A stretch of 64,000 nt of DNA. Source: Toxonevra muliebris (lineage: Eukaryota; Arthropoda; Insecta; Diptera; Pallopteridae). This document shows positions 23,547-37,345 of this stretch, piece by piece. The notes under the pieces were generated by a model that worked only from the letters and a program-made list of their open reading frames with translations, was not told where the DNA came from and did not search any database. The DNA lies in contig OY829327.1 of NCBI GenBank assembly GCA_963691655.1, positions 85,076,019-85,140,018 of the forward strand. Reading direction: 5' to 3'. Each line of letters opens with the position of its first letter. Within the stretch, counting starts at the first letter, position 1. Made by a program: the position numbers and the translations under genes.

Positions 23547-26500
23547 TACACATAGTGCTGGCCGCAGCTCGAAAAGGGATAAAGGATGCGGCGGATGCTT
23601 AACAATCAGCAGCGTCAAAAAGAGATGGATATTGCGTGTGTGGTGTTTGTAAGCAGCACCAAGCACCAAGCATAGTTGGCAATAGACAAAACTAAGGGGA
23701 ATATAATGACAATTGAAACATACATATTTTATGTGTGTGTGAGTTTGTGTGGAAATATTGTGGAAATATGTGAAACAAGCTAATAAATTATGCAAATCGT
23801 AGAGCAAAATTTAATTAAAATACGCAAAAATTAACTTTCCATTTTTCGCAAACTGCAAACTAAACTGCATAAATACGCGCAAAACGTTAACGTTGTTTGT
23901 ATATTCGCCAATTAAAAATGTTTTCGAGCAAAAAAAATCAATAAGTTAACAAACTACCATCCCTCATCCCACCATCACCAACTTCCCGTACTACATTCTC
24001 TTTCACCCCAACAGCGCCCCTATTTATTGAAGCGTGTACGTTGTGTGCGCCCTTTTCAACAAGTTTTGCTAGCTGCTGCTTTCCACTGCATTATTTTGCT
24101 GCTACTGCTGCTATATTGTGTTACACATTTGCACTATAAACAATAGCCAACTTGAAAACGATGACAATAGGGGAGCGAGCTTTTTTTGTTTGAGCTTTTT
24201 TCCTTTCATTGCCTTTTTTCTTTTCTTTAGCAACAATGTCATAGAGCGTTTCAATTCCGAGAAGTTCCTATCTTGGTGGAAAAGATAAGCATAATTTTCT
24301 GTATGTTTTCAAAAGAGTATTATTTTAATAGAAATACTTTTGGATATCATTTATTAATAACATATATAAGTTTTGGGCGACATAGGAACACAGAAACGAA
24401 CATTAAAATCTAAAAACTTCTTAAAGTTCAATCAACCCGTGTTAATTTAAATTTTTTTTTGCCTGCAACACAAAAAAACCTTTTAATATACGAATTTCCG
24501 CACCCCCTTTAGAGAAAGTACCGCTGCTCGAAGTTTTTTTTATATATTCCCAAAGCCACTCCCTTTTGAACATGCAACGTCACTAAACATATTGTACATA
24601 TACACACAAACAAGCTCAAACTCACACATATTTTTTAACATCATTTTTATCGCCCATTTCTTCGTCATTGTGCACGGTTTTTTCACTTCATTCCCTTGTT
24701 AGACCCATTCAACTCAACAACGACAGAACGACCGACTGACCGTGCGTCCAACTGCTTTTAGGATGTTTAAGAGTGCCCCCAAAATCATCCCTTCATCTCA
24801 TACATTCACAATTTAGCGATACATCCCTTGTGAGAGGCTGTATGCGAAACACAAAGAGCACAGGCACTCATACACACACATCCACTTAACAAAAGAGTAT
24901 CAGTACTAATAAAAAGTCATCCAAAAAAACAAAAAAAATTCCAAATTAAAGAGCAGAGCCCGCTCACCCTCTTCGGCGCGCTAACTCTCTTCATCCACAG
25001 TGTAGCCCAAAATAAGCGACCACATCCTAAAAATGTATACATATAATTTTGTCATTGTGTGGTGATTTTTTGCCAAGAACTTTCGTAAAGTAGCAACAAT
25101 CAAAAGGAAGATTAAGACCGTTCTTACATACATATGCATGTACTTAAACTTGTATAAAGCGAATTCTAGTTAGTATCTTCTATCTGCATTCACAGGATTA
25201 AAGTGAGAACGAAACACTGTAGTGTGTACTTTTAAAAATCTTCAAAATTTATTTGTTTTGGGTATAAATATAAGGGTGGAATTCTACAATGTACAAAACG
25301 CTAACGTTGAATTCAGAAATTGTTTCAGTGTGTATATGATTAGATGAGTTGGAAAGAGGGCAACACAATGCGAAGGCACGACCGTGATTTTTAGAACTCC
25401 CTTTTTTTTTTGGAAGTTTTGATCAGAACAATTTCGGTATTATTTGAATTTGTGTAGCATGATTCATATCAAGGAAGAAATCAAGATTTAGCTCCTGCGC
25501 CGTTGGAATAATGATGTCGAATGCCATTTCAAATACACAATGAATACAAGAGTAAAACTTGACGTCGTAGAGAGAATGACCACGGTTTTGTTGAGATTTT
25601 AGGATTGCTGTTTTGCAATATACGATAAAATAAACCGGAAATTGGTTGTTGATGCAAGAGCTCTGATTAAATTTCTTATATTTTAGCATAAATTGGAATG
25701 TCATTAAAAAGGAAGTAAGAGAGAGATTCTATGTGCATGACTAAATACTTCGAAATTAAGTATGCATTTGTTTTGTGTTTCTCTAAATATTCATTTGAGA
25801 AACTTTTATTTAATAATTTACAATGCATATTTGAGATTGAAGTAAAATTTAAATATCATCGAATTGTGTATGTTTGTGATTTTTTAATAAATAAAAACCA
25901 TATTTCACTGTGAAAACACAAAGTTGCCCTAAAAATAAATGCAGACCAATGTACTGTTATAGCTGGAAGAGGCAATTGGACGTCGGACGGAGCCTTGACT
26001 AGATCTTCATTGACGACGACGAGAAGAAGAAATATATTAAATTTGCATTCGAAAGGCAAAGTGCATAGCCCGAGAAGAAGAAGATTAAAGTGATGACGTG
26101 TAATAAAGGAATTAAGCTAGAACTACATTCAAGAATAAGGTATGTATATTTGGACGAGGAACCTTGGAGTCCATGATAGTAAATTTTTACAAAGCCATTT
26201 TTTGCTGACCTGTTTAGACTTAACAGATAGCGAAGAATACGTCATTGCTTTCCGTGCTTCAGTGTTTTGATTTTGCACAAATCTCAGATTGACAATAAAT
26301 CTATAGACACATTCTCCAATCTCCAAACAAACAAAAAGGTACTTTAGAAGTTCTTCGATTAAAAAATGAACAAGGTACGGAGCAATGGTAAAACCACAAA
26401 AAAAAAAAGGAAAAGAAATGTACATGGAACAGTTATTCTACGTCTCAGCCTACAATGTTTAAAGCTTTGGTCAAATAATTTCCATATGCATGTACTATTT

Positions 26501-29500
26501 CTGAATCGTTCTTGAACTTTTAAGATTGCGGTCTAAAATACCAAACAAATATCTTAAAAATTTTTAATCTATTATTCAGTTTCACTTAATAATAATATTT
26601 TCAATATGTATAAAACCATTTAAAATAATATAGAAGTCAATAGGGAAGTTTGAATGATGGCGCATATCTCACAACCCAACATCGCTCGCTCGCCAACATC
26701 GATGTCCGATCGTGTAAACGCAAAGATCAACCGTTGGACAAATATTTCCGCTTGCAATCAAAATTTTTGATATTAGTTGTCCAGCGCGGTGCGACAACAT
26801 GCTCGCTCGTGTAAACCCACCTAATGAGTGAAATATAATATTACAAACTCAAAAGAAAGAAAATTCGAAATAAAGGAAAGCACAATAACACACGTCTTTA
26901 TTTTTGCTTATTTCTTATTGTTGTTATTATTCGTAAGTACCTTTCATTCAATGACCTAAAAATATGAGTTCCTACCTTCTTCATCGTCATTTCCCCCCAA
27001 GGAAATTACGTAAAAAGGATTCAATCTCAAGGGTATAATGCTATAAACATATACATACTTATAAAGACGTATACACACATATACGCAGACATAGAGCATA
27101 CAAGCACACACAATCGCGTGAATGTGCTGCTTAAAGAGCTTATTAAAATCTTCTGAATGCATGCCAATACTGTAAAAACGACCCAGACACACACATGAAT
27201 TTATGTAAAAAAAGTAACGTCGATTGAGTAGACGAGTACGAAACTGAAAAGAGAAAGGATGTGTATAGAGAAAAAATCATATCCGCATATGTATGAGACA
27301 AAGCTACAAGAAAAACAGACCAGAAGAACAGAAATGAATGAAATGAAAGAATTTCAAGGAAGGTACACGCTTTATAGAAGTTTCCGAACAGCCAGCAATG
27401 ACGCATTCAAATTATATTTCAAAAACAAATACAACTACAAAGAACAAAAGGGGAACAAAAGGAGTGAGTATTCACGATGCTGTCACTGAAGTAAAATTAA
27501 AATGAATGTGAAGGTGAAAGTGGAGAGGAAGAGTGAAGTCGATTGAAATGAATGTGCATCAAAAGAGTTAACTGCCATATAATTTTATTAATTAAAAGGT
27601 GTGTCGACGTAGTGGTCGTTTGCGGTGAAGAAGAAAAATTAAATCATCTCAAGTTTCAATGCAAGTACTTTGGAATAGACTGGGAACAATTTTGAGTGGG
27701 AAAGGGAGAGTAAGGTAATATAGAGATTCATATGAAACTTTCTAAAGAGCGTAACACAAAACTTCGTTGACAAATTGAGGGCGCTGATAACGAAATATGA
27801 AGTTTCTTCCTCAATCTGGTCAAAAAGTCGAAAAACTATGGTCTTCGAGGATTAATGAAACGAATACTTATTTTGACAGATACGAATTTGACATGTTACA
27901 CAGAACTAAATTTTGAAAGTGAAGAAGATTTCGAAATCTTTTTGAAGAGAACTTTTGTTTTGAATTATCAATGACTCCTCTGAAATTACAATAGAGCGGC
28001 TGGACATTTTGAATAATGCTCATCAGTTGTGTGTTGAATTAGGTAATAATTATCTATATTGCGTGAATACTCTCATTCGCTTGAAATTTGTGAAATTCCT
28101 AAGCTGTGGCAGCACTATACTTTCTCTTGCATGCTGCACATATGGCAGCAGATATAGTCCGTGCATGAATAAATGTCAAAAAGTTTTATATGGTTGATGT
28201 CTTTGCTGCAATAATGTTAAGCTTTGCCAAGAGATGGCGCTGAATATTAGCGAAAATATGTAACCAGCAGCTTTTTCAAACGACCTTGACGTTTCCATGC
28301 GTCTTGTTATTTTATTTAGCCTTCACTGTGGACAGAGACTTAGATTTCGACATAGTTTTCGTTGCAGAAAAAAAATATGATAGTTTTCGTTTTCGGAATT
28401 ATTCTTTATAAATTTATCCTTTTTACATATTAGGCTCAAAATTACTGTAGAATACAGAAAATTACTGTATGTGTAACATCACTGGGCCAGGGTATTGATT
28501 ACGATATCGTTGAAGGCAAATGTTATAACAAACCAATGGTTAGTGGCCCTCAGCAAACCACGCAAGCTCGCATTGCGTACATCAGTTTTTTTCATTTTCC
28601 ACACAAAAAAAGTTTATGAGCCAATTTCAGTGAGCAAATCTCATATATAGTTGACTATTGCCAACATTATGTACTTAATTTTGAATTTTAAACACTTTTG
28701 CGCAACAGCAGATTTACACTTTCAAAACCTGCAGAGTGTGTTCATGAAACGGTGTATACAAATTTGCGCATATACGAGTATGCAAGTAATTATTCAATAA
28801 GAATACAATATTTCATGTAAGTAATGCCTATTGTAAACCATTATACCAATCTGAAGTTAAGTTTTCGAAATCGGAACTAATTAAAGTAGCCCCTGGTTAA
28901 TTGAGTTGACAAAATTGCACAATTTGTGGTTCAATTGAGTGAGAAATGTAAGTACATTTTGAACTTAGCGACGCAAATTTTTAGGAAATTAAATAGAATG
29001 TTATTTCAACAAGCAAAATTATGGAATTCGGAGACGATGGATCCATTTACGATACAGTAAGAACAGTAACGCAACGTATAAGTATAGCAGAAGCCGCACC
29101 TTTTTAAATTTTCCATTTTTAATCAGTTATTATTCCGTCAAAACGTTTTCCGTAAGTTCTTCGTCACAACGAATCCATTTGCGTGTGGGAAATATCCGTT
29201 TCAAATGCAGCCGAATATTTTCTGTAAATTCTCTGTTGTGTATCCGTTTGCGTACCGTAAAAAAATCATTATGAAAACTTTGAAAATTCTTAACAATATA
29301 GACAAAAGTTGCTGATTTCGCCAATTTTATGTAAGTAAATCTTACAATAATTATTTTTCACTAATCGCCGTAGCGTAGTGGGCACAGTAAAAAATTTCAA
29401 TAGAAAATAAAAAATTTGTATACGACATGTCGCGTCACTACATCTTAGCTGGTCCTTCATGGGCTGTTGTCCCATAAAAGAAGAATACCTATATTTCCTG

Positions 29501-29847
29501 ACATTGTGTAAACTTATTGGAAGCTATTTTTAAGTATTTTGCGTTCAATCATAAAATTAATATCCAGAAACACACACTAGTGCTTAAGACTGTAACTATA
29601 TATTTACTCTCTCGCAAAAGAAGATAAGAAGAAACTACTCACAAACTTGAATACATAAATATGAATGAGTACGTAGTGAGAACAGCAATAACAATAACAA
29701 CAACCGACAATAAGTTCAAGAATTTTTGAATGCCCTACAGCATTTATACGCTAAGTCACACACACAGTCACACGCAACGCAATGTGCTCACTCACACTTG
29801 GATGCGCATAATTCGCTCATAAATTTCATTTCATCTATGAATATATC

Positions 29848-29866
29848 TGTGTGTGTGTGTGTGTGT
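29848..29866. repeat. (TG)n microsatellite
   Basis: An uninterrupted TG run of about nine units. Confidence 0.95.
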
Positions 29867-32791
29867 ACTCACTTAGAGCGCAGTTCTATCTGCAGTAGCT
29901 GGTGTAGCTACAGGAGCAGGATATATGCGCGTCGTTTCATGTAATAATGTAATGTTGTAAAACAATAAAGATACTCATATCTTCTACTTCGATTTTCAAC
30001 TTTGCTACTTTCACTCCGGCTCTTGCTGTTTCTCTTCCAGTAAGCAGCAAACAGCATCAAAAGCAGCACTTGAATTAAATGCTGACACAGCGCGTTTGTG
30101 TTGAAACATTTTGCGGTGGGCAAAATAAACGCTCCCAGTCACAAGTGGAGGTGGAAAACAAAAAGTGTCCTGCGTTCTACATGCCTGCGTAATATCAAGT
30201 AAACGAACACAAAAACAAAAAATCGCAATCTGAACGACGCATTTTCAATCAAATTCTGCACTTGAGTTTTGAAGTTTCAGCATTTATTCGTGCTCTTCTT
30301 CTGTTTTGTTTTTGAAAAATTGCGCATCATCGCAATGTAGAAAACGAAAAAAAAGATTTATAAGGGGAATTTAATACATGCACTTTACTGTAGTGAAGTT
30401 GCAATATTGAGTGATATTTTGTTCAATTGGTTGGGAAAAATGAGCAGGAAATACTTTGATTCTTCTCGATAGTGTAATATTTCAAGCTCTTCCATAGCGG
30501 ATTCATGAAGAAAGAACTGAATAATATGGGTATATGCATGTATGTACATACTTTAAGCATATTATGTTACTTATGGTTTTCTTATCTACTGAAGTGTAAA
30601 CTTTTTTTAAAGAAAAATTAAGGCTGTACATAGAGTTTATCACATAAGATCAAGAAGCAAACCAACTAACTATCTTCATTAGTTTTAAAAGAAAATTATC
30701 TGTACGTTTTTTGCTGTACTTGAGAAACTGAGTATCAACTCGGCTTGAGGAAGACATTAATTGCAATATTCGAAAGCTGAATTAAAATTTATCTAATACT
30801 CAAGTGGGTTAAGGAGACATTTTTTGACATTTTGAATTGACCGCTGTTTGAGCTCAGATGAAAAATTGAATCATTAACTCTGAGTATGACCTAACATAGA
30901 GAGATGGCAACCATAAACGCATGAGGTTCATTGAATTCTACACAATATAGTAAAAAAGAATAAATAAATAACGGTTGATTGAAATTTATGCTGGTGTTGT
31001 TGTTTTTCAGAAATTCTATTCAATATCATACATAAAATACACACACTATTGATTCTTTGTCTCTTCACTGCTCCCTTAATATTTAAGCATGTCTGAGTGC
31101 GTGCATATACAACAAAAGTTCATAATAAAGTTGCGACTTTTTCCTCCTCCGTGTTTTACAATGTCTTCCATTCCCATCCTTTTAGCTTCCTTTCAATTTT
31201 TGTTTACTCTTTTGTTTATTCTTTACTTTCTTACCTATCTACAATTTTGTTTTTTATGCTTTATGATCTCTTTTTTTTTTTTTCTTTTTTTTTAAAAAAA
31301 ACAACTTTTATGTTATTGCTGATAATGTGTGAGACAGGGGTTGAGGTTGAGGCAGATGACTGCAACAGCAACAGCAGCATGTTGTTGCATATATTATGTT
31401 TGTGTTGCAGATAAAGATTATGTATGCTCGTTTTGTTTTGTTGTTCCTATTTGATTTTGGTAGCAGCAATAACGAGAAAAAAGAACTCGATTCTCGATTT
31501 TTATTTACTTAAGTTTTACTGCATTTTTTTTCTTGCTCTTGATAACAATAAAATCGGCATCGTTGCAAAATATTCGTATCCGAGTTAAGTGCAACTCTTG
31601 AAAACAGAGCACAGGGCAAATTTTCAAATCAAATCATTGTAGAGGAAGGAGGCGAGGGGGGGGGGGCAAGAAGGAAGGAAAGAAGGAAGCTTTCAAGTAG
31701 TTGTTGGTGGCTTGCGTTTCCGGCAGCTATTTACAAATTGTCACGTTTTATGATATCAATGGTTAGATTTATTTATTTTGAGTACCTTTTTTCTTTACTG
31801 TACCGCGAATTTCTGCTTCAAAATAAGAAATGCACATCCTTTTTTTCTGCTGTTAGGTGCTTAGAATTTTATAGTAAATATTTTATAATATTTGTAGATA
31901 TAAAATTTTGGGTAAACGTGAAACATACCTAGAAAAGAAGAATAAGAAAAACTGTTTTAGTAAATCGCTTTTAATATGAACAATATTAAATTAAAGTATT
32001 AAAAATATTTTATACAATATGTTTTATATTCTTTATAAATTATAAATATTTCATATATCAATTTTTCAATCGTTTCCGTCACGTATTAGGGAATTCGCCG
32101 AACCCCATACTAGCTTCATACTCCTCATTAGTGCTGTCGAAGGTACTCCGATCGGAGTATTCGTACTCCGCTCAAATCTCAATCCTCCTGTCCTCCCCAA
32201 TTGGAAAAAATCTTCCTATTTCATATTCTTGAATTTTTGGGTTATGAAATATTTCTTACTATGACTACCTCTATTTTATTTATCGCTGGGTTACTGTCCA
32301 AATTCAAAAAACTTCGTGCTACATTTTCAGAAGTGTTTGCTTGGGTTTGTGTTAATGTTTGTAATTTTTGACAATTGAAATCAATAGCAGAAAAACAGTA
32401 AGTAAGTTTGCATATTTAATAAATATCAATAAATTAGTAATAAATTTATATATTTATTTGATTTTGAATTGAAGGAATTTTGGTGTGAAATTTTTCATTT
32501 AAAGAATGCTTTAAGAAAAAAATGTTCTCAAAACTGGAAAAATTTATTGGGCCAATTTTAAATTTTCTACATAGCAGCGACAAATAGAATTTTTTTCAAT
32601 TGACTCTAATAAAAGACAAAAACCAAAATTGCTTGCTGGTAATGGTTGGTAAAGAAATGCTCCAAATAAATGATGCCTCGATTAAGCTGTTTCAAAATAC
32701 CACAAATAACTAACATTCTATATTTTATATCAGGTTTTAGAAGAAGGAAGACAAGTTTGTCGTAGTTTTTTAATCTTTATTTTCTAATATT

Positions 32792-33600
32792 AGGGGAGAG
32801 TTGTCCTAAATTGGCACAGTGGGTTAAGCCGGCACCCAGCGTTTCTCAGAGATAGCGCGCGTGTCGGATTAACCATTTTGTCGTATGACAGGTTAGTAGA
32901 CATGGACGTAATTTACGTTGACAATTGTCACTTTAGTTTTCGGTTGATAACGTGACCGCGGTATAAACTTTTCGTGCGAAGCTGCTACAGGTGTGTAAAT
33001 ATCTGAAAAGTTCAGTTAATTGAGTACGTTGGTTTCTGTGTTCTGTGCGCTTTCGTATGATGAAGTCGATTTTTCATTGGGACTTGTTTCGTATGCGTAA
33101 TAGCATAAAATGCGTAAAAACTCTTAGTGAACCTGAGTCGGCACCTTTTTTTTTTCTTTTGTTGTTATTTGGGTGTTATTCTATTTTGTTATGTTTTACT
33201 TGCACGTTGCTTATCTCTTGTCGGTTTTTTCGGTTTGCCCAGTGAAACATACGCCTCTCAGTGTGCTCACAAAAAATTGATTTTAGAATGATTTTATAAT
33301 TTTATTAGTTATTTTGTTATGTAAAATTTGTTACAACGCGCTATAAACAACCTTGGCAGTTTCATCGGTTTTAACAGATTTTAAATTTTTTCCTTCATTT
33401 TGAGATTCATTTTTGTGATGGAAAACTGTTTCTATTCTATAATGTTTGAAAATATCATACATGTTTTTCATCGTAAATGAGTAAAAATTTGTCAATTTCC
33501 TCCTAAAACTTATTTAATATGTCCTTTTTCTTGCATTTGGGCAAATAAAATGTTATGTGCCAACTCAGGACCAGGGGGATTGCTGGCTTAGGACCATGCA
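32792..33600. repeat. Unresolved inverted-terminus repeat adjoining the mariner relic
   Basis: The left side carries GTCCTAAATTGGCACA and TTAAGCCGGCA. The right side in complement carries GTCCTAAGCCAGCAA and GTCCTGAGTTGGCACA. The interior has no recognisable protein. The mariner frame breaks off where this repeat begins at about 33590. Confidence 0.3.
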
Positions 33601-34405
33601 ATGTCTGGAGAATATGGCGGGTGGGGTAACACTTCCCATTTCAGCGTTTCCAAGTATGTTTTTACTTGCCTTGCAACATGCGGCCGAGCTTTGTCGTGCT
33701 AAAGAATAACTTCGTCGTGTCTATTCTCATATTCTGGCCTCTTATCCTTTAATGCTCGGCTCAAACGCATCAATTGTTGTCGGTAGCGGTCGCCAGTGAT
33801 TGTTTCATTCGGTTTCAATAGCTCATAATACACGACACCTTTCATATCCCACAAAATACACAGCATGAGCTTGGATCTATGGATGTTCGGCTTTGCCGTT
33901 GATGTTGATGCATGTACGGGCGGGTCCCCATGATTTTTTACGCTTTGGGTTATCGTAACGTATCCACTTTTCATCGCCAGTCACAATACGATGCACAAAA
34001 CCCTTTATTTTCTGTCGTTCAATCAGCAGCGTCTCTCGGATTCAATTCGTACGGCACTCAATTTCCTTGCTTTTGAATCATTCCCAATGCTTTTAATCAT
34101 TTAGAAATGGTTGATTGATCAACTCCTAAAGATTCTGCAAGTTCTTATTGCGTTTGCCATGAATCTTCTTCGAGTAATACCTTCAATTCTCCATCTTCGA
34201 ACTTACTTTTTCGGGCCGCCTGACCGTCCCCTGTCTTCAACATCAAAATCATCACTTTTGAAACGGGCATACCACATCTGACACATTCTAACGTCTATAG
34301 CACAGTCAGGATAAGCTTCAGTGAGATGTGCTTCAGTTGCGTTTTTCTTTAAATTAAAACTTCCCGCAAATGTTGTTTTGTTGGCACGAAATTCGACATT
34401 TGCAG
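33590..34405 (-). pseudogene. Mariner transposase relic, 3' truncated
   Basis: On the minus strand it starts MSNFVPTKQHLRE and continues through the mariner N-terminal helix-turn-helix region (MWYARFKSDDFDVEDRGRSG). After a frame break it runs through TSTAKPNIHRSKLMLCILWD, GVVYYELLKPNETITGDRYR and LEVLPHPPYSPD-like sequence. The catalytic Asp block (CILWD) is visible. It has stops and frameshifts, and it ends abruptly after SPDIA where another repeat abuts. This is typical of the mariner (DD34D) family. The copy is inactive. Confidence 0.85.
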
Positions 34406-35043
34406 CTATAGTAAAACACTTTTGTAAAATTATGAAAATTATTTGTCAGATCAATTCTTATAGTATTTTTGGCGCTCTTCGAGATAGAATAGCTGTCAAT
34501 GTCAAAAAAATGGCATTATTATTTACTAATATAACCGTTAGTTTTCAAAGAAGGAATATTTGGTTTTTATAACTTTTAGAGCTTTAAGTATGACTGAATT
34601 TGTAACAAAAAAACTATGAATAAAAAATCATATTTTTTTCTAATAAAATTTCTATACATTAATGGAACTGTTAGCTATTATCTAAGTAGGTAATACTTAT
34701 TTGAAAACTTTTAAGACATTTTGAAAAATTCCTCCCCTTTAAAGCAGAATCCTCCGCTTGAAAGGAAAAATTCCTCCCCTTAAAATTTTCAAAACGACAG
34801 CACTGCTCTTCATTGAAAATAATTGGCTTCAAGCCGACTTAACTTATTTTATTAAGAACCTATGAAGTATTCTTAAGTATCTTATGAGCTTAAAATAGCA
34901 AAATCTAATCTAATTCAGTTTGCTTATATAAATAAATGTATATACTAAATACTCCAGTTGTCATAGACAACAAGATAACAAGATAGCAAAAACTGTTTGA
35001 CTATTATAGAAAAAAAGCAACAGCAAGTAATATAGAGATTATA

Positions 35044-36036
35044 CATACAAACAAGGCCGTATTTAGGGGGGAGGTTTTGGGGGTTCCGACCCCCGCCTAT
35101 TGAACGATTTTCAAATATTTTTTACTTTAATCGGTTTCTTTCTAAAAAGTCAAATATAAAAAAATATTTCAAAAATAAATTTGAATTGAAATCGTGCTAA
35201 GTTTGTAGCACATTATGGCCAAAAACGGTATTTTTAGATGTTTAAAACTCATTTTTTTCTAAAACGTGCCGTGATGGGAAGTTTTTGACCTCAGATTCGT
35301 GTTCAGCATGAAAAATTCATTCTCAAACACTGGGAACCATTTTATTCGCCAAACGCATGCAGGCAGTGTTATTAGATCAGCTCCAAAGTTTTAAGGCACA
35401 ATCTTAAAATGTAATTAATTTTTTTACCCATTATTGCTCAGAGCACCCTAACTCGGAAGATCGCTTTCGTGATCTGTTCGAATTTAGGGAATATATGCCA
35501 ACCACATCCGGGCTCCTCATCATTGATAATGGCTTAAATTCTCACTGATAATATTATTTTTGTATTAATTAATAATCATTTGATAAAAATTAGCCACTGA
35601 CTATTTTGGCATTTTTGATCATTTTTTTTTATGTTGGGTACATTATCAGTAATGGCAAGTCAATGAATTATCGAAATGACGTCTTTCACGATAAAAAATG
35701 TAATATATATGTATTCTTCTCTTCAGTTGCCGAAAAAATCTTTCGCCTTTTACTAATATTTATTTGAAAAAATTTAAATTGATTATTCTGTGAATTTTAT
35801 TGTTATTTTCTGCCATTTTTTTAGATTAAGATTAAGAAAACTCGGAAGCAAAAATTTTTCCTAACGCTTTAAGACATTTATCCACTGTTGTCCCTAGTCT
35901 GATAGGGCCCCATCAAATGCATCATCGTATTAAATTTATTGTATTTAAACATCAGTTTCATAAAAATTTGATGTGAATATTTTTTTCGAATGAAAACCCC
36001 CCGAAAAAAAATCCTGGCTACGGTCCTGCATACAAA
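35044..36036 (-). mobile_element. hAT-type MITE, 977 bp, with perfect 8-bp target duplication
   Basis: The element spans 35052-36028 and is flanked on both sides by CATACAAA (35044-35051 and 36029-36036). It begins CAAGGCCGTATTTAGG and ends in the complement of CAGGACCGTAGCCAGGATTT. It is in inverted orientation to the 388-bp copy at 20582-20969 and shares internal blocks with it, for example the segments around 35360-35545 and 20760-20905. It has no transposase frame, so it is non-autonomous. The perfect duplication suggests a fairly recent insertion. Confidence 0.9.
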
Positions 36037-37345
36037 AGACGAGCGGATCCAAGAGAAGGGGAGAGGGTGATGGAGAGGAGGGGGCGAGTGGATTTTTTTT
36101 TCCCAAAATCGATTGAAGATCTCATACATTTTGATTGTGGCTTATGATTCAAAATAATTTTTAAAGGGACGGAAATATTAAGCCTCCCCCATTGACAATC
36201 TCTGGATCCGCTAGTGCATACAGTTGCTTGAATTTGATGCTAACTAACTCATAATAGCTGCTGGGCCAATACACTCGTCCATTGACCTACCTCACACTAC
36301 AAATACGAGATAGTAGAGGAAATGTACACAAGAAATGTTGTTGGTTGGCTAGTACATAATTTTCTGTTATTTTTCGAAATTTTTGGGAAATGTTTATTTG
36401 CCAAAATCATTTACAGTTAGTTAATATTATTTAAAAACTTTCGTAAGTTTGTGTGTGAGTTTGAAGCGACGACGATTTTATGTGGATAAAAAAGCACTAA
36501 GCATTTTGGGAAAGAAGAAAGTTTCAATTTCGAGAAAAAGTTAAAAAGTTGCAGTTGATTTATTATGGAATTATTCTAAATATAGTAAAAAATTTACATT
36601 AAAGTTTTAACTTGTGCATACTCGCACTTACTCATATGAATGCCGAAGAGCATTTTTGACCTTAACTGTAGGTAAACAGCACTTCCGTTACATGCCAACA
36701 TCACTGTGCAGCAAAAACAAAAAATATTTATGTAAATATTATGCGAGGTAAGTACTTTTTATTTCGGAATTTTTTAAGCTTTTTTATGTATGTAGGTAAA
36801 TAGGAATTAAAAAGTGTCAGAATCAACAAACATTACCAGATGTTGAACCAAAACAAAAACCGTATCTAACTAAGTAGTAAGCAACATAAAAAATTTGCAA
36901 CGTTTTACAAAATACCAGCAGCACAGTGAATGTAGAATTAGTTACTTTATTTACTATTTTGATTATTATTTTTTGTTTTCTTTCTTCTTCTTTCAATCTT
37001 TGCATATTTACATTTTTCTTTAATTTTTGACCAATATTTTTTTTAACAAGTTGTGATTTATTTAAACTTTATTGTATTTATATTTTGTTTACATACACAA
37101 ACACACACACACATATACATACAAGCATTAAAAGAGACGGAGCCAGAAAAACTGTGGTTAAAAAAGTAGAAAAGTTAAATTTTTTGGTATCGGCATGTTG
37201 ACTTGGCCAAGTTTAGTTAAGTTGGAAAGCTGTTGTCATTGCCTGCAGACGCAGTTGCGTTTTTTATCTCTCGAGATTCAGTAAAAAAGTAACAAGAAAC
37301 GAAGACTGAAGACCTATACAAGTAGGAACAGAGTGGGTTAATAGA
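36037..37345. other. Spacer upstream of the lipase gene
   Basis: AT-rich DNA with a CA repeat near 37100-37112. It probably includes the lipase promoter; no core element can be assigned securely. Confidence 0.35.

Larger units (their letters stand above)
23137..32120. other. Long gene-poor intergenic or intronic stretch
   Basis: About 9 kb without a recognisable coding exon. It contains CA/TG microsatellites (23527-23546 and 29848-29866), poly-T/poly-A runs, and a small patch with repeated CGTGTAAAC near 26680-26815. A minus frame at 29130-29324 (ending WIRCDEELTENVLTE) looks slightly coding-like but has no known relative. The stretch could be intron of a larger unseen gene. Confidence 0.35.
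32121..34813. mobile_element. hAT-like element, 2.7 kb, carrying a mariner relic
   Basis: The ends are TAGTGCTGTCG at 32129 and the complement of CAGTGCTGTCG ending at 34805. They are flanked by CTCCTCAT (32121-32128) and CTCTTCAT (34806-34813), an 8-bp duplication with one mismatch. Subterminal regions share GGAGGA(T) motifs. No hAT transposase is recognisable. The right half is occupied by a mariner transposase relic and the centre by another unresolved repeat. Boundaries rest on short terminal repeats, so confidence is moderate. Confidence 0.6.

Noticed and set aside
29130..29324. Minus-strand 64-codon frame with balanced codons near its end
   Set aside because: No domain, no clear splice sites and no relative recognised; left as part of the gene-poor stretch.
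31261..31300. Poly-T and poly-A run resembling a retroposon tail
   Set aside because: No retroelement body on either side; ordinary homopolymer in AT-rich DNA.
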